From: Xylanibacter muris
GTDB lineage: Bacteria > Bacteroidota > Bacteroidia > Bacteroidales > Bacteroidaceae
DNA: 64,000 bases
Direction: 5' to 3'
Assembly (NCBI RefSeq): GCF_013166605.1
Contig: NZ_JABKKF010000002.1
Location: 421,996 to 485,995, forward strand
Position 1 is the first letter of the stretch. The number at the start of each line of letters is the position of its first letter. Both the position numbers and the translations under genes were made by a program. This document shows positions 1 to 8,274 of this stretch, piece by piece. The notes under the pieces were generated by a model. That model was not told the DNA's origin. It saw nothing but the letters and a program-made list of their open reading frames with translations, and searched no databases.

Positions 1-148
1 TGAGGACAGTTATAACGGTCTGAGGTCGGGCCGGGCGGCCGGAATGACGGTCGTGGGACTTGCCACGACCAATGCAAAAGACGATATTTGTGAGCTTTGC
101 GACACGGTTATATATGATTATTGTGATTTCAGGATAGAAAACTATTAA
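1..148 (+). CDS. HAD-family phosphatase, C-terminal fragment
   Basis: The open frame entering from the left edge (first full codon at 2) ends with TAA at 146-148. It encodes about 48 residues. The opening EDSYNGLRSGRAAGM followed by VVGLATT is the motif IV region and last strand of beta-phosphoglucomutase-like HAD hydrolases, where the acidic ED pair helps bind magnesium. The substrate cannot be told from this fragment. The stop lies 17 bp before panB, so the two could share a transcript. The body of the gene is outside the window. Confidence 0.8.
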   Translation, partial: EDSYNGLRSGRAAGMTVVGLATTNAKDDICELCDTVIYDYCDFRIENY

Positions 149-165
149 AACATATTTGAAAAACA

Positions 166-987
166 ATGGCAGGATATTTAGTTAGTGATAACAGGAAAGT
201 TACCACGCACCGTTTTATGGAGATGAAGGCGAAGGGCGAGAAAATCTCAATGCTTACATCTTATGATTATACAATGGCAGGGATAGTGGACAGAGCAGGT
301 GTCGACGGTATATTGGTCGGTGATTCAGCATCTAATGTGATGGCCGGTAACAGCACGACATTGCCTATTACAGTAGACCAGATGATATACCATGCGAAGT
401 CGGTGGTAAGGGCAGTCAAACGCGCGCTTGTGGTGTGCGACATGCCTTTCGGAAGCTATCAGGCCGGTGTCGCCGATGGTGTGAAGAATGCCATCAGGAT
501 AATGAAAGAGAGCGGATGCGATGCCTTGAAGCTTGAGGGCGGTGTGGAGATAATAGAGACCATAAAGCATATTCTTGATGCCGGAATACCTGTTATGGGG
601 CATCTTGGGCTGACACCGCAAAGTATAAATAAATTCGGTACTTATGCCGTAAGGGCAAAAGAAGATGCCGAGGCTGAAAAGCTTATTTCCGACGCAAAGG
701 CGCTTGCTGAGGTTGGATGTTTCGGAATCGTTCTGGAAAAGGTTCCGGCCGTATTGGCAAAAAAAGTGTCTGAGGCCGTGAATGTTCCTACCATAGGAAT
801 AGGGGCGGGCAACGGTACTGACGGGCAGATTCTTGTTGTTACGGATATGCTTGGAATGACTCAGGGATTCAGTCCGAGATTCCTGCGCCGCTATGCAGAC
901 CTCAATGCCGTCATGACAGACGCCATCGGACGCTATGTCAGTGATGTGAAGAGTTCGGATTTCCCAAACGAGGCTGAATCATATTGA
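166..987 (+). CDS. panB: 3-methyl-2-oxobutanoate hydroxymethyltransferase (PanB)
   Basis: PanB transfers a hydroxymethyl group from 5,10-methylene-tetrahydrofolate to 3-methyl-2-oxobutanoate, giving ketopantoate in the cytoplasmic pathway to pantothenate and coenzyme A. The 273-residue length is normal for the family. Visible signatures are [16 protein letters not shown] with GDSASNV near the N terminus (metal and substrate binding), the KLEGG stretch near residue 120, the catalytic-glutamate segment VLEKVP near residue 190, and [11 protein letters not shown] near 210. The ATG at 166 begins the conserved N-terminal region. No panC or panD lies beside it here. The next gene, an MFS transporter, starts 38 bp downstream on the same strand. 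Confidence 0.97.
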   Translation: MAGYLVSDNRKVTTHRFMEMKAKGEKISMLTSYDYTMAGIVDRAGVDGILVGDSASNVMAGNSTTLPITVDQMIYHAKSVVRAVKRALVVCDMPFGSYQAGVADGVKNAIRIMKESGCDALKLEGGVEIIETIKHILDAGIPVMGHLGLTPQSINKFGTYAVRAKEDAEAEKLISDAKALAEVGCFGIVLEKVPAVLAKKVSEAVNVPTIGIGAGNGTDGQILVVTDMLGMTQGFSPRFLRRYADLNAVMTDAIGRYVSDVKSSDFPNEAESY

Positions 988-1025
988 TAGCATAAATTTA
1001 ATTTGAATATTTGAAAGAAAAGAAC

Positions 1026-2201
1026 ATGGAGGCTCAAAGTTCTATTGCTCATATCAGACTATGGCATAGGGATTTCTGGTTTATGGTTATAGCAAATTAT
1101 CTGATGACGTCATCGGTGTACATGCTTTTGCCGATATTGCCGCTATGGTTGAAAAATGTAAATGGATTCGGTAATCTTGAAACAGGAGCGGCTATGGGCG
1201 TCTTTGGGTTAGGACTTGTGTGTTTCGGGCCGCTGTGTTCTTTTCTTATACAAAAATACAGACGTAACATAGTGTGTGTATGTGCTGTGTTTTTTATGGC
1301 GCTCTCCGTGTTCGCTATCCATCTTGTGGAGAATATGGAAGCTTTTTCTGTGACATTTGAATTTGTTTTATGTCAGCGTTTTTTGCTTGGAGCGGCATTC
1401 GGACTTGCCCAAATGGTGCTTATAAGCACGTTGATTATCGATACATGTGAATCCTGTCAGCGTACGGAGGCTAATTATGGCGCGGCATGGTTTTCACGCT
1501 TTGCCATGTCGCTTGGCCCGCTTACAGGGATCGTTTGCTGCAGTTTGTTTGATTTTGACGTAATGCTTTGGGTGGCTGTCGGCTCGTCACTGCTTGCAAT
1601 CTTTATGATTGTGACGGTGAGATTTCCTTTCAGGGCACCGGCAGACAATATTCCCCTGTTCAGTCTCGACCGCTTCTTCCTTTTACGCGGATTTCCGTTG
1701 TTCATTAATCTTTTTCTTTTGACGGCAGTTGTAGGAATCATGTTTTCTTGCAGTCTTACCGAGATTTCATATACTGCGATGATGGGGGGATTCCTGTTGT
1801 CGTTGGTTGCAAGGCGTTTTGTTTTTCAAAATGCAGAATTGAAGAGTGAGGCGGTCTGTGGAATGATTCTTGTAGTTGCCTCATACTGGGTGTTATTGTC
1901 ACCGTTGGAAGTAGCTGAATATATATCACCGTTCTTGTTTGGTACAGGTTTGGGAATACTCGGCTCATGTTTCCTGTTGCTGTTTGTAAAACTCAGTAAT
2001 CATTGTCAGCGTGGAACGTCTCAAAGCACATTCATGATAGCCTGGGAGGGTGGAGTGGCATTCGGGTTGTTTATAGGACATTCTCTTTTGTCTGAAAATA
2101 AGGTTCTGTTGGCTGTCTCAGGAATAGGGATAACGGTTGTGGCAATGCTGGTGTATATTCTGTTTACTCATAAATGGTTTACTCTAAATAAGAACCGATA
2201 A
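1026..2201 (+). CDS. MFS transporter
   Basis: This is an integral membrane protein of about 391 residues with the hydrophobic periodicity of a 12-helix major facilitator superfamily carrier. The frame is open from a TTG at 1011, but the ATG at 1026 gives a cleaner start. Visible features are a first helix around WFMVIANYLMTSSVYMLLP, a cytoplasmic loop with basic residues (QKYRRN) after helix 2, and the second half beginning around residue 215. The substrate cannot be read from the sequence. Its TAA is followed 21 bp later by the ATG of a sugar-kinase-like gene, so the pair may import and phosphorylate an amino sugar or a related compound. That pairing is an inference from position only. Confidence 0.85.
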   Translation: MEAQSSIAHIRLWHRDFWFMVIANYLMTSSVYMLLPILPLWLKNVNGFGNLETGAAMGVFGLGLVCFGPLCSFLIQKYRRNIVCVCAVFFMALSVFAIHLVENMEAFSVTFEFVLCQRFLLGAAFGLAQMVLISTLIIDTCESCQRTEANYGAAWFSRFAMSLGPLTGIVCCSLFDFDVMLWVAVGSSLLAIFMIVTVRFPFRAPADNIPLFSLDRFFLLRGFPLFINLFLLTAVVGIMFSCSLTEISYTAMMGGFLLSLVARRFVFQNAELKSEAVCGMILVVASYWVLLSPLEVAEYISPFLFGTGLGILGSCFLLLFVKLSNHCQRGTSQSTFMIAWEGGVAFGLFIGHSLLSENKVLLAVSGIGITVVAMLVYILFTHKWFTLNKNR

Positions 2202-2222
2202 GTGGATATAAAACAAGAAGAT

Positions 2223-3071
2223 ATGATACTTATAGCTGACAGCGGGAGTACAAAGACCGATTGGTGTCTGGTCGGTGGCAATGGCGTATTGAAAACAATA
2301 GCCACACAGGGTATAAATCCTGTTGTTCAGGATTATGATTGTATTGTCAGGATTTTTAATGAGGAATTGTCGCGGAACGTTTGTGGTGTGGAAATAACGG
2401 AAATACATTTTTACGGAAGCGGTTGCCGTGAGGATATGATATTGCCGATGAAATCCATTATTCAGAAAACCTTTCCTCGTGCCGGTGTCGTGAAGGTCTA
2501 CAGTGATTTGCTTGGCGCTGCAAGAGCATTGTGCGGTTGTGAGGAGGGAATAGCGTCAATACTTGGAACCGGGTCTAACTCGTGTCTTTTTGATGGTCAG
2601 CGGATAGTAAAGAATGTTCCTCCGTTAGGATATGTTCTTGGCGATGAGGGCAGTGGGGCAGTCATGGGAAAACTGTTTGTGAATGCCTTGTTTAAAGGGA
2701 TTGTTCCTGAAGACGTAAAACGTGCTTTCCTGAAAGACACGGGGATCGGATTGTCCGATATAATCGAGAATGTGTACAGGCGGCCTATGGCAAATCGATT
2801 TCTCGCTTCATTGACACCGTTTATAGGCAACTATAAAAATGTGGCTGAAGTGAGAAATGTTATTATTGGAAATTTCAGGATGTTTTTCCGGAATAATGTT
2901 GCGGCATATTCACGTGCGGATTTGAAAATAGGTGCGGTAGGAAGTATTGCATATTATTTTCATGAGGAATTAAAAGAGGCTGCCGCTCTTGAGGGTTTCT
3001 GTATGGGAAGGATTATGCGCAGTCCGATGGAAGGATTGGTGCGATTTCATACGGAAAACATGCAATCTTAA
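2223..3071 (+). CDS. BadF/BadG-type ATPase, N-acetylglucosamine kinase-like
   Basis: This is a 282-residue member of the ASKHA (actin-like ATPase) fold. The N terminus MILIADSGSTKTDWC is the phosphate-1 loop. GTGSNSCLFDG near residue 115 is the phosphate-2 region, followed by LGDEGSGAVMGK near 140. Family members include N-acetylglucosamine kinase and the ATPase activators of radical dehydratases. The short length and sequence fit the sugar kinase branch better. A GTG at 2202, directly after the MFS stop, would add seven residues, but the ATG at 2223 matches family starts. Phosphorylation of an amino sugar imported by the upstream transporter is plausible but not shown. Confidence 0.8.
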   Translation: MILIADSGSTKTDWCLVGGNGVLKTIATQGINPVVQDYDCIVRIFNEELSRNVCGVEITEIHFYGSGCREDMILPMKSIIQKTFPRAGVVKVYSDLLGAARALCGCEEGIASILGTGSNSCLFDGQRIVKNVPPLGYVLGDEGSGAVMGKLFVNALFKGIVPEDVKRAFLKDTGIGLSDIIENVYRRPMANRFLASLTPFIGNYKNVAEVRNVIIGNFRMFFRNNVAAYSRADLKIGAVGSIAYYFHEELKEAAALEGFCMGRIMRSPMEGLVRFHTENMQS

Positions 3072-3113
3072 CAATATTTCAATTTGTATGTTTTAAGTTT
3101 ACATTTTTTTTTG

Positions 3114-3121
3114 TACCTTTG
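3114..3121 (+). promoter_or_regulatory. -7 box of the nuo operon promoter
   Basis: TAccTTTG matches the Bacteroidota -7 consensus TAnnTTTG. It lies 45 bp before the nuoA ATG and just after the upstream kinase gene ends. No good TTTG is seen at the expected -33 position, where the sequence is a T-rich run, so the assignment rests on the -7 box and location. Confidence 0.6.
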
Positions 3122-3166
3122 CACACGCTTAAAAGCATACAAATTTGTAATATTTTATATATTTTT

Positions 3167-3517
3167 ATGTACTTTACTTTATTTATTACCGTTATCTTGA
3201 CGGCTATCGTATTGGTAGTGGGCGCTTATGTTGTGGCCAAGCTTATCGGACCGCGCTCATACAATCCGGTAAAGGGTGAGCCGTTTGAGTGTGGTATTCC
3301 CACAAGGGGGTCTTCGTGGATTCCTCTTCATGTGGGCTACTATCTCTTCGCCATTCTTTTCCTGATGTTTGACATTGAGACAGTGTTCCTCTATCCGTGG
3401 GCAGTGGTAGTAAAGCAGTTTGGAGTGATGGCTCTCTGTAGCATCGGCTTCTTCCTGTTGGTTCTTGTATTTGGGCTGGCTTATGCCTGGCGGAAAGGAG
3501 CGTTGGAATGGAAGTAA
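3167..3517 (+). CDS. nuoA: NADH-quinone oxidoreductase subunit A
   Basis: This is a small membrane subunit of respiratory complex I (about 116 residues, three transmembrane helices). The loop after helix 1 carries the conserved KGEPFECGIPTRGSSWIPLHVGYY segment (split here as KGEPFECGIP and HVGYY), next to the quinone site. The second helix has FLMFDIETVFLYPW, the family hallmark. The frame is open from TTG at 3119, which sits in the promoter -7 box, so the ATG at 3167 is the real start. The stop overlaps the nuoB start by 10 bp, consistent with translational coupling. Confidence 0.96.
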   Translation: MYFTLFITVILTAIVLVVGAYVVAKLIGPRSYNPVKGEPFECGIPTRGSSWIPLHVGYYLFAILFLMFDIETVFLYPWAVVVKQFGVMALCSIGFFLLVLVFGLAYAWRKGALEWK

Positions 3518-4164
3518 GAAAACCGGTTATTAAAAGTATTCCTTACAATGAATTCAAGGACAATGCTGCATTAGAGCAAATTGTTGACGAACTCCATGAA
3601 GGAGGTGTCAATGTCGTTGTCGGTTCATTGGATCAGGCAATCAACTGGGGCCGTTCAAATTCTCTGTGGTCGCTGACATTTGCCACAAGTTGTTGTGGAA
3701 TAGAGTTTATGGCAGTGGGATGCGCACGTTATGACTTTGCCCGTTTCGGATTTGAGGTTACGCGTAATTCCCCGCGTCAGGCCGATTTGATAATGTGTGC
3801 CGGTACTATTACCAATAAGATGGCTCCGGTATTCAAGCGCCTTTATGATGAGATGGCTGAGCCTAAGTATGTTATCGCTGTGGGCGGATGTGCAATTTCA
3901 GGAGGTCCGTTTAAGAGCAGCTACAACGTTGTATGCGGTATCGACAAGATTGTGCCGGTGGATGTGTTTATCCCAGGATGTCCTCCGCGTCCGGAGGCAA
4001 TCATGTATGGTATGATGCAGTTGCAGCGCAAAGTGAAGGTCGAGAAATTCTTCGGAGGCGTGAATCATAAGCAGAACGCAGAGGAACGCGCAGAGGCTAT
4101 GAAACCAATCGTTGTAACAAACGTTCCTGAGGATTTTGATCCTAAAAAAGGTTTAACAGAATAA
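3508..4164 (+). CDS. nuoB: NADH-quinone oxidoreductase subunit B
   Basis: NuoB carries the N2 iron-sulfur cluster that hands electrons to quinone. Cluster ligands are visible as the adjacent cysteines in FATSCCGIEFMA (near residue 62), a cysteine in MCAGTITNKMAPV, and PGCPPRPEA near residue 155. At 218 residues it is slightly longer than typical, with a lysine-rich tail. It begins inside the end of nuoA and is followed 21 bp later by nuoCD. Confidence 0.97.
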   Translation: MEVRKPVIKSIPYNEFKDNAALEQIVDELHEGGVNVVVGSLDQAINWGRSNSLWSLTFATSCCGIEFMAVGCARYDFARFGFEVTRNSPRQADLIMCAGTITNKMAPVFKRLYDEMAEPKYVIAVGGCAISGGPFKSSYNVVCGIDKIVPVDVFIPGCPPRPEAIMYGMMQLQRKVKVEKFFGGVNHKQNAEERAEAMKPIVVTNVPEDFDPKKGLTE

Positions 4165-4185
4165 TTTGATAAGGTAAAAGAAGAC

Positions 4186-5757
4186 ATGAAACTGAATAAT
4201 ATAGTATTCGATAAAAGCAGTTTTGCCGCAGAGATGGCAAAACTGAAAAATGCCGGGAATTTTGATTACCTTGTTACAATTGTTGGAGAAGACTTCGGAG
4301 AGGAAGGACTTGGATGTATATATATACTGGAGAATACGGATACAAACGAGAGGGTGTCTGTGAAAATGATTGCCGAGAAGATAGGGGAAGATCATGTTAT
4401 TCCGACAGTTTATAATCTTTGGAAAAGCGCAGACTTGCTCGAACGTGAGGTTTATGACTTTTTCGGCATCAAATTCCTCGGTCATCCTGATATGCGACGT
4501 CTGTATTTGAGAAGCGATTTCAACGGTTATCCTTTCCGTAAGGATTTCGATGCGGATCCAAAGAAAAATCCGTTGTTGCTGACAGATGAGCCTCAGAGTG
4601 ATTATACCGTTGAATATAATCTGGATTCCGAGGGCAGGCTAACTTCAACTCCTCACCGTTTGTTTGATGATGATGATTTTGTGGTGAATATAGGTCCTCA
4701 ACACCCTTCAACACACGGTGTGCTCCGTCTGCAGACAATACTTAACGGTGAGACCGTGAAGAAGATTTACCCTCATTTCGGTTATATTCATCGTGGAATA
4801 GAGAAAATGTGCGAGAGCTACACCTATCCCCAGACGCTTGCCCTTACCGACCGTATGGACTATCTGAGTGCGATGATGAACCGTCATGCTCTTTGCGGGG
4901 TTATCGAAGAGGCTATGGGTATAGAGCTTTCTGACCGTATCCTGTATATCCGTACTATTATGGATGAGCTTCAGCGTCTTGATTCCCACCTTCTTTATAT
5001 CGGATGTTGTGCTCAGGACCTTGGCGCCCTTACGGCATTCCTTTATTCTATGCGTGACCGTGAGCATGTGCTCAACTGTATGGAGGAAACCACCGGTGGA
5101 CGTCTGATACAGAACTATTATAGAATAGGAGGTTTGCAGGATGATATCGATGTTAATTTCGTGGCAAATGTAAAGGCACTATGTAATTATATCAAGCCAT
5201 ATTTCCAGGAGTATATGGACGTATTCGGAAACAATGTCATCATGCAGAAACGCTTCATGAATGTAGGATTCCTGTCAAAGGAAGACGCTGTAAGTTATGG
5301 CGTGACCGGTGCTTCAGGACGTACTTCCGGCTGGCATAATGATATCCGTAAGAATCATCCTTATGCCCTGTATGATAAAGTGGAATTTGATGAGATTACA
5401 AATGAGATGTGCGATTCATACGGACGTTATCTCATACGTATAGAGGAGATGAAACAGAGTGTTCGTATAATAGAGCAGCTCATTGACAATATACCTGCCG
5501 GTGACTTCTATATAAAGCAGAAGCCTATAATAAAAGTTCCAGAGGGACAATGGTACTTCTCTTGTGAAGGTAGCCGTGGCGAGATTGGAGTCTATCTTGA
5601 TTCAAAGGGTGACAAGAGTCCTTATCGTCTGAAGTTCCGTCCTATGGGATTGAATCACGTTGCTGCCATGGACCAGATGATGCGTGGACAAAAGGTTGCG
5701 GATATCATCACGGCCGGTGCGGCTCTTGACTTTGTTATTCCGGATATCGACAGATAA
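4186..5757 (+). CDS. nuoCD: NADH-quinone oxidoreductase fused subunit C/D
   Basis: This is a 523-residue fusion. Residues 1 to about 140 are NuoC (30 kDa family, with LEREVYDFFGIKFLGHPDMRR split as LEREVYDFFGI and GHPDMRR). Residues from about 160 are NuoD (49 kDa family), starting at the hallmark NIGPQHPSTHGVLRL and ending with the conserved GAALDFVIPDIDR. NuoD forms part of the quinone pocket with NuoB. The C/D fusion occurs in several bacteria, including Bacteroidota. The downstream position, where nuoE, nuoF and nuoG would be expected, is taken directly by nuoH. Confidence 0.97.
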   Translation: MKLNNIVFDKSSFAAEMAKLKNAGNFDYLVTIVGEDFGEEGLGCIYILENTDTNERVSVKMIAEKIGEDHVIPTVYNLWKSADLLEREVYDFFGIKFLGHPDMRRLYLRSDFNGYPFRKDFDADPKKNPLLLTDEPQSDYTVEYNLDSEGRLTSTPHRLFDDDDFVVNIGPQHPSTHGVLRLQTILNGETVKKIYPHFGYIHRGIEKMCESYTYPQTLALTDRMDYLSAMMNRHALCGVIEEAMGIELSDRILYIRTIMDELQRLDSHLLYIGCCAQDLGALTAFLYSMRDREHVLNCMEETTGGRLIQNYYRIGGLQDDIDVNFVANVKALCNYIKPYFQEYMDVFGNNVIMQKRFMNVGFLSKEDAVSYGVTGASGRTSGWHNDIRKNHPYALYDKVEFDEITNEMCDSYGRYLIRIEEMKQSVRIIEQLIDNIPAGDFYIKQKPIIKVPEGQWYFSCEGSRGEIGVYLDSKGDKSPYRLKFRPMGLNHVAAMDQMMRGQKVADIITAGAALDFVIPDIDR

Positions 5758-5783
5758 TTAGAAACTGAAATAAAAGATTTAAA

Positions 5784-6869
5784 ATGTTTGATTTTAATAT
5801 AGTTACAACATGGATCGACATGTTCCTGCGCCAGACACTTGGCTTAGGCGATTTTCTGTCGATTCTTATCGAGTGTATACTGGTGGGCGTCGGCATTCTT
5901 GTAGGCTACGCCATGCTGGCTATCGTCTTGATATTTATGGAACGTAAGGTTTGTGCATATTTCCAATGCCGTCTCGGTCCGATGCGTGTCGGTCCCTGGG
6001 GAGTGTTCCAGGTATTTGCAGACGTGTTGAAGATGCTCATAAAAGAGATTTTCTTCGTAGATAAGGCAGACAAGCTTCTTTATCTTGTTGCTCCGTTCCT
6101 TGTAATTGTTGCGTCTGTAGGTACATTCTCTTTCCTTCCCTGGAATAATGGAGCTGTCGTACTTGACTTTAATGTCGGTATATTCCTTCTTACCGCTGTT
6201 TCAAGTATCGGTGTTGTCGGTATTTTTATGGCAGGATGGGGAAGTAACAATAAATATGGTGTCGTTTCCGCTATGCGCGGTGCCGTACAGCTTATCTCTT
6301 ATGAGATGTCGCTTGGCCTCTGCCTTATCACGGCTGTGATTCTTACAGGTACGATGCAGGTATCTGGTATTGTGGAGGCACAGACCGGTCCTTGGAACTG
6401 GCTTATTTTCAGAGGACATATTCCGGCCGTAATAGCTTTTGTCGTATTCCTTGTTGCCGGTAATGCGGAGGCAAACCGTGGTCCGTTCGACTTGGCTGAG
6501 GCAGAGAGTGAGCTTACAGCCGGTTATCACACAGAATACAGCGGTATGGGATTCGGTTTTTATTACCTTGCCGAGTATCTTAATCTGTTTGTTATCTCAG
6601 GTATTGCCACAACAGTCTTCCTTGGAGGTTGGGCTCCTGTAAACATTGGTATCGACGCTTTTGACTCGGTAATGAATTATATTCCCGGTATCGTTTGGTT
6701 CTTGGGTAAGGCTTTTGCCGTGGTATGGTTGCTGATGTGGGTGCGTTGGACATTCCCGCGTTTGCGTATTGACCAGATTCTGACGCTTGAGTGGAAGTAT
6801 CTTATGCCGTTGTGTCTGTTGAATCTGGTACTTATGACAATAATTGTTGCCTTTGGATGGCACTTCTAA
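5784..6869 (+). CDS. nuoH: NADH-quinone oxidoreductase subunit H
   Basis: This is the membrane subunit that joins the peripheral arm to the proton channels (361 residues, about eight helices). Visible family segments are FMERKVCAYFQCRLGPMRVGP near residue 52 (shown as ERKVCAYFQ and RLGPMRVGP), the acidic quinone-side loop NRGPFDLAEAESELTAGYHTEYSG (NRGPFDLAEAESEL and GYHTEYSG), and LWVRWTFPRLRIDQ near the end (seen as VRWTFPRLR). It follows nuoCD by 26 bp in the operon. Confidence 0.97.
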   Translation: MFDFNIVTTWIDMFLRQTLGLGDFLSILIECILVGVGILVGYAMLAIVLIFMERKVCAYFQCRLGPMRVGPWGVFQVFADVLKMLIKEIFFVDKADKLLYLVAPFLVIVASVGTFSFLPWNNGAVVLDFNVGIFLLTAVSSIGVVGIFMAGWGSNNKYGVVSAMRGAVQLISYEMSLGLCLITAVILTGTMQVSGIVEAQTGPWNWLIFRGHIPAVIAFVVFLVAGNAEANRGPFDLAEAESELTAGYHTEYSGMGFGFYYLAEYLNLFVISGIATTVFLGGWAPVNIGIDAFDSVMNYIPGIVWFLGKAFAVVWLLMWVRWTFPRLRIDQILTLEWKYLMPLCLLNLVLMTIIVAFGWHF

Positions 6870-6882
6870 TTAAGCAATAAAA

Positions 6883-7413
6883 ATGGAAGAAAATAATAAA
6901 TCATATTTTGGTGAGGTTTTCCATGCTGTGAAGTCACTTGCCACAGGTTTGAAGATAACTCTTAAGGAGTACTTCACGCCTAAGAGCACGGAGCAGTATC
7001 CCGAGAACCGTAAGACCACGTTACATGTCTCAAAGCGTCATCGTGGACGTCTTGTGATGCTTAGAGATGAAAATGATGCAGTTAAATGTGTTGGCTGTAC
7101 AATGTGTGAGAAAGTATGTCCCAACGGTACTATCAAGATACAGACAGAGATGGTTACGACAGAGGACGGAAAGAAGAAGAGAAAGCTTGTTGATTATCAG
7201 TACGACCTTGGAGACTGTATGTTTTGTCAGCTTTGCGTGAATGCCTGTAATTTTGATGCCATTGAGTTTACCAATGACTTTGAAAACAGTACATTTGACC
7301 GCAATTCACTTGTTCTTCATCTGGATAAGGAGCATTATGAGAGTTCTTTGCCAAATATCCTTGACGGTGGCGCTCCGCTGACAATCGGAAAGTTTAATAC
7401 TAAAACTAAATAA
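6883..7413 (+). CDS. nuoI: NADH-quinone oxidoreductase subunit I
   Basis: This is the ferredoxin-like peripheral subunit carrying two 4Fe-4S clusters (N6a and N6b). Both motifs are intact: CVGCTMCEKVCPNG near residue 67 and CMFCQLCVNACNFDA near residue 110. It is 176 residues long. Because NuoE, NuoF and NuoG are absent from this operon, NuoI is probably the entry point for electrons, as proposed for 11-subunit complexes that use ferredoxin or an unknown donor. That role is inference. Confidence 0.96.
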   Translation: MEENNKSYFGEVFHAVKSLATGLKITLKEYFTPKSTEQYPENRKTTLHVSKRHRGRLVMLRDENDAVKCVGCTMCEKVCPNGTIKIQTEMVTTEDGKKKRKLVDYQYDLGDCMFCQLCVNACNFDAIEFTNDFENSTFDRNSLVLHLDKEHYESSLPNILDGGAPLTIGKFNTKTK

Positions 7414-7429
7414 GGAGGAAGTATAAGAT

Positions 7430-7954
7430 ATGGCTAATTTAGTAATGTTTTGCATTTTGGCATTCATCATTCTTGGTTCTGCTGTGATGTGCGTGACAAC
7501 AAAGAAAATAATGCGGGCCGCAACATTCTTGCTGTTCGTTCTCTTTGGGGTGGCAGGTCTTTACTTCCTGCTTGACTATACATATTTGGCTGCCGCACAG
7601 ATCAGTATCTATGCCGGTGGTATAACGATGATGTATATCTTTGCAATACAGCTTGTAGGGAAACGTACTCTTCAGGGTATGGTTGAGAGGTTAAGAGGAT
7701 GTCGCATTATTGGCGGTATGATCGTATCGGTAATAGGTCTTGCGACTGTTGTCCTCGTTTTCCTTAAGAACAGTTTTATAACATCATCTGCCTTGACGGA
7801 TGGCGAAGAGGTTCCGATGGATGTCATCGGTAACGCGTTACTCGGTTCTGACAAATACCAGTACGTGCTTCCGTTCGAGTTTATTTCCGTATTCCTTCTT
7901 GCATGTATCATTGGAGGAATTATTGTTGCACGTAAAGAAAAGGAGACGAAGTAA
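7430..7954 (+). CDS. nuoJ: NADH-quinone oxidoreductase subunit J
   Basis: This is a membrane subunit of complex I with five predicted helices (174 residues). The third helix carries the typical YAGGITMMYIFAIQL segment containing the helix-breaking glycines important for coupling. A good ribosome binding sequence (aggagga-like) lies just before the ATG. The stop at 7952-7954 is directly followed by the nuoK ATG at 7956. Confidence 0.95.
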   Translation: MANLVMFCILAFIILGSAVMCVTTKKIMRAATFLLFVLFGVAGLYFLLDYTYLAAAQISIYAGGITMMYIFAIQLVGKRTLQGMVERLRGCRIIGGMIVSVIGLATVVLVFLKNSFITSSALTDGEEVPMDVIGNALLGSDKYQYVLPFEFISVFLLACIIGGIIVARKEKETK

Positions 7955-7955
7955 T

Positions 7956-8267
7956 ATGGTACCAGTAGAGTTTTATTTTGTTCTTAGCGCGTTGCTGTTT
8001 TTCATAGGTGTGTTCGGTTTTGTCACACGCCGCAATCTTATAGCAATGCTCATTTCCATAGAACTTGTATTAAACGCGGTTGACATCAACTTTGCCGCTT
8101 TTAACCGTATGCTGTTCCCTGACGGACAGTTGGAGGGCTTCTTCATGTCTTTGTTCTCAATAGGCGTGAGCGCAGCGGAAAGTGCCGTAGCTATTGCTAT
8201 TATTATTAATGTTTACCGTAATTTCCACAGTGATCAGGTGAACAGTATTGAAAACATGAAATATTAA
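7956..8267 (+). CDS. nuoK: NADH-quinone oxidoreductase subunit K
   Basis: This is a 103-residue antiporter-like membrane subunit with three helices. The first is FYFVLSALLFFIGVFGFV. The second contains the conserved glutamate in MLISIELVLNAVDINF, which lies in the proton path, and the third has a second conserved glutamate in SAAESAVAIAI. The frame is open further upstream into nuoJ (from 7800), but the ATG at 7956 is preceded by AAGGAGA and matches the family length of about 100. Confidence 0.96.
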   Translation: MVPVEFYFVLSALLFFIGVFGFVTRRNLIAMLISIELVLNAVDINFAAFNRMLFPDGQLEGFFMSLFSIGVSAAESAVAIAIIINVYRNFHSDQVNSIENMKY

Positions 8268-8274
8268 TTGAGTT

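Noticed and set aside
3072..3166. Riboswitch before nuoA
   Set aside because: The gap is short and T-rich with a promoter box; no paired elements of known riboswitches were seen.
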